7,015 bases of DNA, taken from positions 1 to 7,015 of the forward strand of contig SFOF01000197.1 of NCBI GenBank assembly GCA_004552515.1, in the 5' to 3' direction. The notes below the pieces were generated by a model. That model had not been told where the DNA came from, made no database searches, and was given only the letters and a program-made list of their open reading frames with translations. Every line of letters starts with the position of its first letter. The stretch's first letter is position 1. This DNA comes from Clostridiales bacterium. GTDB taxonomy: Bacteria; Bacillota; Clostridia; Christensenellales; Aristaeellaceae. Made by a program: the position numbers and the translations under genes. Of this stretch, positions 1 through 5,742 are shown piece after piece.

Positions 1-2
1 TG

Positions 3-1235
3 CGCTTTACCAACGCCCGTCAGGGCAAGTTTGAGATGAACACCGATCTGACCGGCAAGATCAGCTTCGGCGATACCGAGGATCTGACGCTGGATGTGCC
101 CGCCGATCAGTCGCTGACCGTGACACGGCTGTTCGTCAAGGCCGGCCAGCAGGTCAAGGCGGGCGACGAGCTGCTCAGCGCCTCCGTCGCCGATTACGAC
201 AAGACGCTCAAGACGCTGCAAAGCGACTACGACACGGCGCAGGCCTCCCTGCGTGATCTCGTGCGCAAGAACGGCGAGGTTCGCCTGACGCGCAATGAAA
301 CCGCCTGGATGGACGCCTATTACGCCGCGCAGACCGCCAGCCAGGCGCTGCGCGATTGCCGCGTCGAGGTGCAGGCGCTGCTCGAGCTGGAAAAGCTGAC
401 CATGCCCGAGAAGGGCGGCTATCCCGAGGGCGCGAGCGACGATCTGAAGGCGGCCATCGACGCGCAGACCGCGGCCGAGACGGCCAATACGGAAGCGAGC
501 GACAGGCTCGACACGCTCAACCGCTACGCCATCAACGAGACCGACTGGACGTATCTGACTCAGAAGAAGGACTATGAGGACAAAATGGCTGACTGCGAGG
601 ATCAGATGACCGCGCTCCAGCTACTCTCCCGCGAGGTGAGCCACGTCTATGCCCCGCACGACGCGTATATCGCCGAGGTGTCCGTCGAAAAGGGCGGCAC
701 GGTGGGCGCAACGACCGTCGTGCTCAAGATGACCAAGGAAGGCGCTTCGCCGGTCATCCGCACCGATATTTCGAACGTCAAGCAGTCGGTTGCAGCCGGT
801 TCGGTCGTCACGCTGAACACCGACCGCTACGGTCGGCTTGAAACCGCCGTCGTGAACACCGGCGTATCCTCGGACGGCACGCGCTATGCCGACGTGGCCA
901 TCACGCAGGACATCATCGATTCCAACGGCAGCATCACCAACATGATGCAGGGCGACATCACCGTGCGCCTGACCACCCGCGCGCAGGAGGCCACCTGCCT
1001 GATTCCCGCCGCGGCTGTGCGCGGCAGCGACAACGACCGCTATGTCTATGTGGCGCAGTCGGTCAGCTCGACCTTCGGCGGCACGCAGCTCAAGGTGGTC
1101 AAGCAGACGCTGACCGTGCTCAACGAATCCTCGTCTGTCGTGTCGGTCAACGAGGATCTGTCGCGCAGCTCGATCATCTACATGGAGGATCGGGCCATCA
1201 GCGAGGGCGATACCGTCATGGAGTATGGCGGCTAA
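3..1235 (+). CDS. HlyD/MFP-family membrane-fusion (efflux adaptor) protein, 5' end outside window
   Basis: The frame is already open at base 3, so the ATG at base 36 is probably internal and the gene starts upstream; 410 residues are visible. The architecture is that of a periplasmic adaptor/membrane-fusion protein. A first biotinyl-lipoyl half lies at about residues 38-60 (VTRLFVKAGQQVKAGDELL). A long charged, Ala/Leu-rich helical stretch at about 64-214 probably forms the coiled-coil hairpin. The second lipoyl half is at about 215-243 (VYAPHDAYIAEVSVEKGGTV), followed by beta-rich barrel and membrane-proximal regions ending in a G-D-x-V segment. In Gram-positive bacteria such proteins usually sit outside the membrane and work with an ABC exporter of the MacB/FtsX type. 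The next gene, 13 bases downstream, has a MacB-like domain and fits as partner. Family assignment is good, but the substrate is unknown. The signal or membrane anchor must lie upstream of the window. Confidence 0.8.
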   Translation, partial: RFTNARQGKFEMNTDLTGKISFGDTEDLTLDVPADQSLTVTRLFVKAGQQVKAGDELLSASVADYDKTLKTLQSDYDTAQASLRDLVRKNGEVRLTRNETAWMDAYYAAQTASQALRDCRVEVQALLELEKLTMPEKGGYPEGASDDLKAAIDAQTAAETANTEASDRLDTLNRYAINETDWTYLTQKKDYEDKMADCEDQMTALQLLSREVSHVYAPHDAYIAEVSVEKGGTVGATTVVLKMTKEGASPVIRTDISNVKQSVAAGSVVTLNTDRYGRLETAVVNTGVSSDGTRYADVAITQDIIDSNGSITNMMQGDITVRLTTRAQEATCLIPAAAVRGSDNDRYVYVAQSVSSTFGGTQLKVVKQTLTVLNESSSVVSVNEDLSRSSIIYMEDRAISEGDTVMEYGG

Positions 1236-1240
1236 AGGAG
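1234..1240 (+). promoter_or_regulatory. Ribosome binding site deciding the start of the permease gene
   Basis: AAAGGAG lies 8 bases before the ATG at 1249. An in-frame ATG at 1225 lies upstream of this site and inside the previous gene, with no comparable site, so 1249 is preferred. The site overlaps the stop codon of the adaptor gene, which suggests coupled translation in one operon. Confidence 0.75.
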
Positions 1241-1248
1241 CAGTAAAG

Positions 1249-2370
1249 ATGAAGAAAGGGATTCATTGTCTGCTCCCGCTCGGGCTTGTGCTGATCGTCT
1301 GCGCGCTGATCGGGCTTTACAGCGGCCCCGGCCTGATGCAATACGCCTTCCTGCCGGAGGGGACGCTGCCCGATCTTCAGGCGAGCATGGAGAATGTGCG
1401 CAGCGAGCTGCCCGATTACATACTGAGCGTCCACGCCGTCCAGAACGGCGCGTCGGTCAGCACGGAGGACGGCGGCAAATCGCAGAGCGACGTCGTGCTC
1501 TATATGGCGGGCGCGCGCTACAGCGAATGTTATCCGCAGCGCGTCGTTTCCGGCAGGCCGCTGACCTATGCCGACGTCGCTGATCGGGAACATTCCATCG
1601 TGCTGGATGAAAAGCTGGCGTTCCAGCTCTTCGGCGACAGGGATCCGCTGGACGGCCGCGTGAGCGTCGGCGACAAAACCTACACCGTCGTGGGCACGGT
1701 GAAGCACACGCGCCGCATCGGCGAAATCGGGAGCTACGCGGCATGGATTCCTCTGTCCTGCGCAAATGAGGAGACGAACTGCGACGTGGCCGTGCTGACG
1801 GCTGTGGCGAACGGCGGCAGCGACATGAGCGTGCTGTTTAACAGCGCGGCGCAGAATAATCTGGGCAGCGGCACGCTGTACAATCTGGCCAAGGAGCGGA
1901 TGCGCGCGACCATGGCGCTGCGCCTGATCGCGATGGTGATCGTCATCCGGCTGCTGGTTATCTGGGCGCGGCTGATCATGCGGCTGGGCACGCGCTGGCT
2001 GAACGATTTCCAGGCGCGGCTGAAGGATCGCTATATGACGGCGCTGATCGGCTATGCGGCCGTGCGCGTGCTGGCCATGCTGGCGATCGTCGCGGCCACG
2101 CTGACGGCCTGCTGGGGACTTATGACGTTCTTCATCCAACCGGTGAAGGTGTTCACCGAATGGGTGCCGGAGGTCATTGTGTCGTTTTCCTCGATCCAGG
2201 GGCGATTCTGGGAGCTGTGCGCCGAGGCGGCCAAGCCCGTGTCCTGCATGACGGCGGATATGGCCGAGCTGAGGTTCTTTGCGGCGTTCCTGCGCTGGGG
2301 CGTGATCTTCGCGCTGATCGGCCTTGCTATGACGCTGATTACCCGCATGGTTCGCGCAAAACGTTCATAA
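1249..2370 (+). CDS. MacB-like ABC-transporter permease-type membrane protein
   Basis: The 373-residue product has an N-terminal membrane helix (about 5-24), a large extracellular domain (about 30-215), and three further hydrophobic segments at about 222-244, 265-296 and 343-368. The extracellular part carries the pattern typical of MacB periplasmic core domains: a residue run V-S-G-R-P-L-T-Y-A-D, then an S-I-V-L-D-E-K-L-A-F-Q-L-F-G segment, then a G-D-K-T-Y-T-V-V-G-T-V beta element. One plus three helices matches the MacB/FtsX plan, but the C-terminal part is unusual: the cytoplasmic link between helices 2 and 3 is only about 20 residues, and I do not see the usual E-x-G-x-x-R/K-A-x-G coupling-helix signature. 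It lies 13 bases after an HlyD-like gene, so the two are probably co-transcribed parts of one export or envelope complex. No ATPase is visible; it would have to be upstream or elsewhere. Substrate unknown. Confidence 0.72.
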   Translation: MKKGIHCLLPLGLVLIVCALIGLYSGPGLMQYAFLPEGTLPDLQASMENVRSELPDYILSVHAVQNGASVSTEDGGKSQSDVVLYMAGARYSECYPQRVVSGRPLTYADVADREHSIVLDEKLAFQLFGDRDPLDGRVSVGDKTYTVVGTVKHTRRIGEIGSYAAWIPLSCANEETNCDVAVLTAVANGGSDMSVLFNSAAQNNLGSGTLYNLAKERMRATMALRLIAMVIVIRLLVIWARLIMRLGTRWLNDFQARLKDRYMTALIGYAAVRVLAMLAIVAATLTACWGLMTFFIQPVKVFTEWVPEVIVSFSSIQGRFWELCAEAAKPVSCMTADMAELRFFAAFLRWGVIFALIGLAMTLITRMVRAKRS

Positions 2371-2373
2371 AAC

Positions 2374-2424
2374 AAATCAATCCCGCCCTGTCTTGTTCAT
2401 TGAACGGCATGGCGGGATTGATTT
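2374..2424. terminator. Bidirectional rho-independent terminator between converging genes
   Basis: A perfect 14-bp inverted repeat pairs 2374-2387 (AAATCAATCCCGCC) with 2411-2424 (GGCGGGATTGATTT). The 23-base loop holds a small inner repeat GTTCA/TGAAC (2395-2399 and 2401-2405). On the plus strand the stem runs into TTTTT at 2422-2426. On the minus strand it is followed by a T-rich stretch (ATTTGTTTTATG). It lies between the permease stop at 2370 and the spoVT stop at 2430, so it can end transcription from both sides. Confidence 0.88.
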
Positions 2425-2429
2425 TTGCT

Positions 2430-2984
2430 TTACTGCTCCATCTGCCGGCCGACGAGGCCGGCGGTCGTCTCGGCCACCTTGAGGTCGATCTCGGTCATGC
2501 GCGCGCCCACGTCGTGACTCAGCAGCATGAGCGAGCCGATAACCTCGCCGTCCGCGATGATCGGCACGATGATCTGCGCCGTATAGGACGCGGCTTCGTC
2601 GCCGGTCGTGATGGGGATCATCGCCGCGTTGGCGGTGGTGTTCAGGTGCAGCGTGGTGCGGTTGGCCAGCGCGTTTTCCATCTCGCGGCTCAGCGGCTTG
2701 TCGAGCAGATCGCGCTTCGACGTGCCGGATACGGAGACGAGCATATCGCGGTCGCTGATGCAGCAGATGTGGCCCAGCGAGCGGAACAGCGAATCGGTGT
2801 AATCCTTGGCGATGGCGGCGATTTCGCCGATGGGGGAATACTTTTTCAGGACGACCTCGCCGTCGTGATCGGTGAATATTTCAAGAGAATCGCCCTCTCT
2901 TATGCGCAGCGTGCGTCGGATTTCCTTGGGAATAACGACGCGTCCAAGTTCGTCAATTCTTCGGACAATGCCGGTGGCTCTCAT
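2430..2984 (-). CDS. spoVT: Stage V sporulation protein T, AbrB-family transcription regulator
   Basis: The 184-residue product begins MRATGIVRRIDELGRVVIP, which is close to the hallmark start of SpoVT. Residues about 5-50 form the SpoVT/AbrB swapped-hairpin DNA-binding domain (RRIDELGRVVIPKEIRRTL, then I-R-E-G-D-S-L-E-I-F and G-E-V-V-L-K-K-Y). Residues about 56-180 form the GAF-like domain (S-L-G-H-I-C-C-I-S-D-R-D). The length is near the roughly 178 residues known from Bacillus. In that family SpoVT acts in the forespore as an activator or repressor of sigma-G-dependent genes. The open frame extends about 90 codons further upstream (to 3254), but that extension runs across the divergent promoter region and looks non-coding. 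The ATG at 2984 has AAAGGAG 9 bases before it and gives the family's usual N-terminus. It is transcribed divergently from mazG and convergently with the permease gene. Confidence 0.95.
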   Translation of the reverse strand: MRATGIVRRIDELGRVVIPKEIRRTLRIREGDSLEIFTDHDGEVVLKKYSPIGEIAAIAKDYTDSLFRSLGHICCISDRDMLVSVSGTSKRDLLDKPLSREMENALANRTTLHLNTTANAAMIPITTGDEAASYTAQIIVPIIADGEVIGSLMLLSHDVGARMTEIDLKVAETTAGLVGRQMEQ

Positions 2985-2993
2985 GGTCAAGCG

Positions 2994-3000
2994 CTCCTTT
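2994..3000 (-). promoter_or_regulatory. Ribosome binding site of spoVT
   Basis: On the minus strand AAAGGAG stands 9 bases before the ATG at 2984. It fixes the start of spoVT and argues against the longer frame that begins at 3254. Confidence 0.85.
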
Positions 3001-3017
3001 GCTCTTAATTGCGTCGT

Positions 3018-3047
3018 TAGTTTCCGCAGTTTTACCCGAATTATGCA
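3018..3047 (-). promoter_or_regulatory. Putative forespore (sigma-G-type) promoter of spoVT
   Basis: On the minus strand TGCATA (3047-3042) is followed after 17 bases by GAAACTA (3024-3018). The sigma-G consensus in Bacillus is roughly TGHATA, 17-18 bases, CATACTA. The -35 box matches fully and the -10 box at 5 of 7 positions. Transcription would begin near 3011, about ten bases before the ribosome binding site. spoVT in Bacillus is known to depend on sigma-G, so site and gene agree. No better sigma-A site was noticed on this strand here. This is a pattern match only. Confidence 0.55.
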
Positions 3048-3128
3048 GCGGCGGACAAAGCCGCGCCCGAGCACATTCAAGCCGCCTTTGTAAAAAATTC
3101 GGTTGGCTATTAAACTTGCGCGCATGGA

Positions 3129-3157
3129 TTGACAAGGCGGCGGATATTGGATATAAT
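3129..3157 (+). promoter_or_regulatory. Consensus sigma-A promoter driving mazG and downstream genes
   Basis: TTGACA (3129-3134), a spacer of exactly 17 bases, and TATAAT (3152-3157) give a 12/12 match to the housekeeping consensus. The expected transcription start is near 3164. It reads into mazG and probably hup. An uninterrupted consensus promoter suggests strong constitutive transcription unless a regulator binds nearby. Confidence 0.92.
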
Positions 3158-3189
3158 GGAAATCAAGAATGAAAATCGGATGGGTGACT

Positions 3190-4455
3190 ATGGGCAGAAT
3201 CGACGTGCTTGCGCTGGGCTGGCAGGAGGACGATATGACGCTGGGCGCAGTCAAAAGGCTTCGCGCGGCTGAAAGGATTATCCTCAGGACCGAACGCTGC
3301 GGCGCGGCGGATTATCTCCGGCGCGAGGGGATTGAATTCGAGACGTTCGATGCGCTCTATGATCTCTCGGACGATTTCGACGAGCTGGCCGAGCGCGTTG
3401 CGGAAGCGCTGCACGAGGCGGCGCAGGCCGGAGATGTGCTCTATGGTGTCAACGATCCCGGCGATCAGACCGCGGCGGTGCTGATGCGGCTCTATCCCGA
3501 CGCCGTTTCGATGAGCGGCGGCGTGAGCGAGGGCAGCGCGCTTCAGATTTACGCGGGCGGTTCCTTCCGGCAGGTCGGCGCGCTGGACGATTTTACGCCC
3601 GACGCGTCGGTTGCGACGCTGGTTCGCGAGATCGACACGCCCATACTGGCCGGCGAACTCAAGCTGCGCCTGAGCGAGGTCTATCCCGATGAGACGATGG
3701 TCGTCATGCTCATGGCGGATGGAAAAACGCGCCGCGTGCCGCTCTGGGAGATGGACAGGCAGAAGAATTACGGCCACACCTGCTGCGCGCTGATTCCCGC
3801 CGTTGACGATCTTACTCAGAAGAGCCGGTTTTCATTCGACGATCTATGCCGCATCATGCGTCGGCTGCGCGCCTTTGACGGCGATCCCTGGGACATCGAG
3901 CAGACGCATCAGTCGCTGCGCCGCTATCTCATTGAGGAGGCCTATGAGGCCGCCGAGGCCATCGACAAAGACGACCCCGACGCGCTCTACGACGAGCTGG
4001 GCGACGTGCTGCTTCAGGTGGTATTTCATGCGGAAATCGGCCGCGAGCACGGCGAATTCGACGTTTCAGACGTGACGACGGCCATCTGCCGCAAGATGAT
4101 TGATCGCCATCCCTCCGTTTTTTCCGGCGCGATGGGCGACGACAGTGCGGCGTGGGAAGAGAGCAAAATGCAGGAAAAGGGTCAGAGCAGCCATGCCGAG
4201 GCGCTCGAGGGCATTGCGCACAGCCTGCCCGCTCTGCTGCGCGCGTCGAAGATCCTTTCGCGAGCCGCCGCATTCGGCTATGAGCCGCCCAAAACCGAGC
4301 CTGCCGACGCGCAGCTGTCCGACGCCACACAGCGCTTTGTTGATCGATTTGCAAAGCTTGAACAGACGCTTGAAAAGAGCGGACGCTCGCCGGCGTCTGT
4401 AACGGCTGATGAAACAGCCGCGCTTTGGAAAATGCAGTCATGCAAAAATGATTAA
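3190..4455 (+). CDS. mazG: MazG / YabN-type nucleoside triphosphate pyrophosphohydrolase with N-terminal tetrapyrrole-methylase-like domain
   Basis: The 421-residue product has two parts. Residues about 1-205 resemble the tetrapyrrole (SAM-dependent) methylase fold found at the front of YabN-type proteins (MGRIDVLALG, G-D-V-L-Y-G-V, G-G-V-S-E-G-S-A-L). Residues about 220-421 are MazG: DPWDIEQTHQSLRRYL, then the metal-binding EExxE (E249, E250, E253) and ExxD (E269, D272), then LLQVVFHAEI and RHPSVF. MazG hydrolyses NTPs or dNTPs to monophosphate and pyrophosphate. Two details differ from the family: the methylase motifs are poorly kept, and the second MazG repeat seems reduced, as its EExxE core is not visible. 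That fits the length, short of the roughly 490 residues of Bacillus YabN. An in-frame ATG at 3169 would leave only about 5 bases after the predicted transcription start; 3190 has a weak GGATGGG site and gives the usual family N-terminus, so it is preferred. Confidence 0.9.
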   Translation: MGRIDVLALGWQEDDMTLGAVKRLRAAERIILRTERCGAADYLRREGIEFETFDALYDLSDDFDELAERVAEALHEAAQAGDVLYGVNDPGDQTAAVLMRLYPDAVSMSGGVSEGSALQIYAGGSFRQVGALDDFTPDASVATLVREIDTPILAGELKLRLSEVYPDETMVVMLMADGKTRRVPLWEMDRQKNYGHTCCALIPAVDDLTQKSRFSFDDLCRIMRRLRAFDGDPWDIEQTHQSLRRYLIEEAYEAAEAIDKDDPDALYDELGDVLLQVVFHAEIGREHGEFDVSDVTTAICRKMIDRHPSVFSGAMGDDSAAWEESKMQEKGQSSHAEALEGIAHSLPALLRASKILSRAAAFGYEPPKTEPADAQLSDATQRFVDRFAKLEQTLEKSGRSPASVTADETAALWKMQSCKND

Positions 4456-4465
4456 TTTCAATATT

Positions 4466-4470
4466 GGAGG
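4466..4470 (+). promoter_or_regulatory. Ribosome binding site of the HU gene
   Basis: GGAGG stands 8 bases before the ATG at 4479. A TTG at 4464 is in frame, but it overlaps this site and would add five residues not seen in HU proteins. The start at 4479 is therefore chosen. Confidence 0.8.
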
Positions 4471-4478
4471 TTGGATCT

Positions 4479-4742
4479 ATGAATAAGACTGAACTGTCTG
4501 CGAAGGTTGCCCAGATTGCCGAACTGGATAAGAAGACGGCCGACAAGGCGGTCAACGCCGTGTTCGAGGCGCTGGGCCAGGCGTTTGAAGCCGAGGAAAA
4601 GGTGCAGATCATGGGCTTTGGCACGTTCGAAACCCGCGAGCGCGCCGCGCGTCAGGGCCGCAACCCGGCCACCGGCGAGTCCATTGAGATCCCTGCCGGC
4701 AAGACGCTGGTGTTCAAGGCCAGCAAGACGCTCAAAAAGTAA
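4479..4742 (+). CDS. hup: HU-family DNA-binding (nucleoid) protein
   Basis: The product of 87 residues is a typical single-domain HU/IHF-family protein. It starts MNKTELSAKVA, has the helical dimer region at about 1-42, the signature GFGTFETRERAARQGRNP at about 46-63 leading into the DNA-intercalating arm with R61-N62-P63, and the closing IPAGKTLVFKASKTLKK. HU binds and bends DNA without strict sequence preference, as a dimer, and compacts the nucleoid. It follows mazG by 23 bases and may share its transcript. I saw no convincing promoter of its own. A strong terminator follows 15 bases after the stop, so most transcripts probably end here. A hup gene between mazG and rqcP is a common arrangement in Clostridia. 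In sporulating bacteria this protein is often called Hbs. Confidence 0.95.
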   Translation: MNKTELSAKVAQIAELDKKTADKAVNAVFEALGQAFEAEEKVQIMGFGTFETRERAARQGRNPATGESIEIPAGKTLVFKASKTLKK

Positions 4743-4757
4743 GAGCGAATGGGAGTG

Positions 4758-4794
4758 CTCCTGTGCCGTTTTTGAGCGGCGCGGGAGTTTTTTT
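4758..4794 (+). terminator. Rho-independent terminator after the HU gene
   Basis: An 11-bp stem pairs 4758-4768 (CTCCTGTGCCG) with 4777-4787 (CGGCGCGGGAG), including two G-U pairs. It has an 8-base loop and runs directly into seven Ts (4788-4794). It separates the hup transcript from rqcP, which must rely on read-through or a promoter I could not identify. Confidence 0.85.
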
Positions 4795-4822
4795 ATAGAC
4801 GGAAAGGGAGGGCTTTTTTCAA

Positions 4823-5065
4823 ATGCGTCTGGATAAATATCTGAAGGTTTCGCGCATCATCAAGCGTCGTACTGTGGCCAACGAGGCGTGCGACGGCGGC
4901 CGCGTGACCGTTAACGGCAAAATCGCCAAGGCGGGCGCGGAAATCAAGGAGGGCGACGTCATTGAGGTGCGCTTCGGCTCCAGCGTTTCCAAATACGAGG
5001 TGGTCACGCTGTCCGAGCATGTGCTCAAGGCCGACGCCTGCGGTATGTACAGGGTGATCGAATGA
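4823..5065 (+). CDS. rqcP: S4-domain RNA-binding protein of ribosome-associated quality control (RqcP/YabO)
   Basis: The 80-residue product is almost entirely one S4 domain: MRLDKYLKVSRIIKRRTVA, then A-C-D-G-G-R-V-T-V-N-G-K, then I-K-E-G-D-V-I-E-V-R-F. Length and residues fit RqcP (YabO in Bacillus, Hsp15-related). This protein binds the 50S subunit carrying obstructed peptidyl-tRNA and helps RqcH add C-terminal alanine tails to stalled chains. The basic residues R2 and R16, thought to contact RNA in the family, are present. GGAGG at 4807-4811 lies 11 bases before the ATG, a slightly long gap. Its place after mazG and hup matches clostridial gene order. Its stop overlaps the next start by 4 bases (ATGA), so the two are translationally coupled. 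The usual followers yabP, yabQ and divIC are absent; an isoprenoid gene takes their place. Confidence 0.93.
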   Translation: MRLDKYLKVSRIIKRRTVANEACDGGRVTVNGKIAKAGAEIKEGDVIEVRFGSSVSKYEVVTLSEHVLKADACGMYRVIE

Positions 5066-5742
5066 GCGGCGCGGTCTGGGCCGTGGTGGTCGCGGCCGGT
5101 CGGGGCACGCGCTTCGGACAGCCGTACAACAAGGTGTTTCATCCGCTGGACGGCAAAAGTGTGCTGTTCCGCTGTATGCGGGCGCTGGAGGAATCCGCCT
5201 GCTTTGACGGCGCGGTGCTGGTGCTCTCCGATCAGGACGAGGAGGCCTATCGCGCGCTGATCGCCGGCGAGGGCGAATCGCCGCTCATCCGCGCGCGCTG
5301 CAGGGGCGGAAGAACGCGTCAGGAATCCGTGCTGAACGGGCTGCGCCTTGTGCCGGAGGATGCGGAGATCGTCGCCATTCACGACGCGGCGCGGCCCTTT
5401 GTGACCGGGCGCGTCATTCGTGAGACGATTGAATCGGCGCGGCGATATGGCAGCGGCGTGCCCGGCCGTCCGATTGTGGACACCGTCAAGCTGCTGGACG
5501 AGAGCGGCTGCGCCGTCGAAACGCCGCCGCGAGAGCGCCTGTGCGCCGTGCAGACGCCGCAGACCTTTCGCCTGCGCGATATACGCGCCGCCCACGAAAG
5601 GGCGCAGGATGAGGGCTTTGCGGCCACAGACGACGCGGCGCTCTATGAAAAGTATGTCGGGCGCGTTCACATCGTCATGAACGAGGATTGCGCCGTCAAT
5701 ATCAAGGTGACGACCCCGCGCGATCTGCCGGAGCGTGCCTGC
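5062..5742 (+). other. ispD: IspD domain: 2-C-methyl-D-erythritol 4-phosphate cytidylyltransferase
   Basis: IspD couples CTP to methylerythritol 4-phosphate to give CDP-methylerythritol. All expected motifs are present and in order: AVVVAAGRGTRFGQPYNK at about 7-24, with R17 and K24 in the places of the catalytic Arg20 and Lys27 of the E. coli enzyme; the glycine/arginine stretch GGRTRQESV; HDAARP at 107-112; D140-T-V-K143; TPQTFR; TDDAALYE; and NIKVTTPRDL with K215 in the place of Lys213. The domain looks complete and active. It ends with almost no linker to IspF. Confidence 0.95.

Noticed and set aside
1216..2139. A 307-codon open frame on the minus strand
   Set aside because: It is the antisense shadow of the permease gene; its His/Arg/Gln-rich composition resembles no known protein.
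2160..3008. A 282-codon plus-strand frame across the terminator and spoVT
   Set aside because: It runs through the 14-bp terminator repeat and opposite spoVT, has no ribosome binding site, and shows no domain.
3048..3064. Small hairpin GCGGC/GCCGC in the spoVT-mazG gap
   Set aside because: Only 5 bp with no T tract; such repeats are common by chance in GC-rich DNA.
2985..3254. N-terminal extension of spoVT to an upstream ATG at 3254
   Set aside because: The extension covers the divergent promoters and the start of mazG, and the family N-terminus with its ribosome binding site is at 2984.
4425..4453. Possible own promoter for hup (TTGGAA with a distant AT-rich box)
   Set aside because: The -35-like box is acceptable, but no hexamer at 16-18 bases resembles TATAAT well enough.
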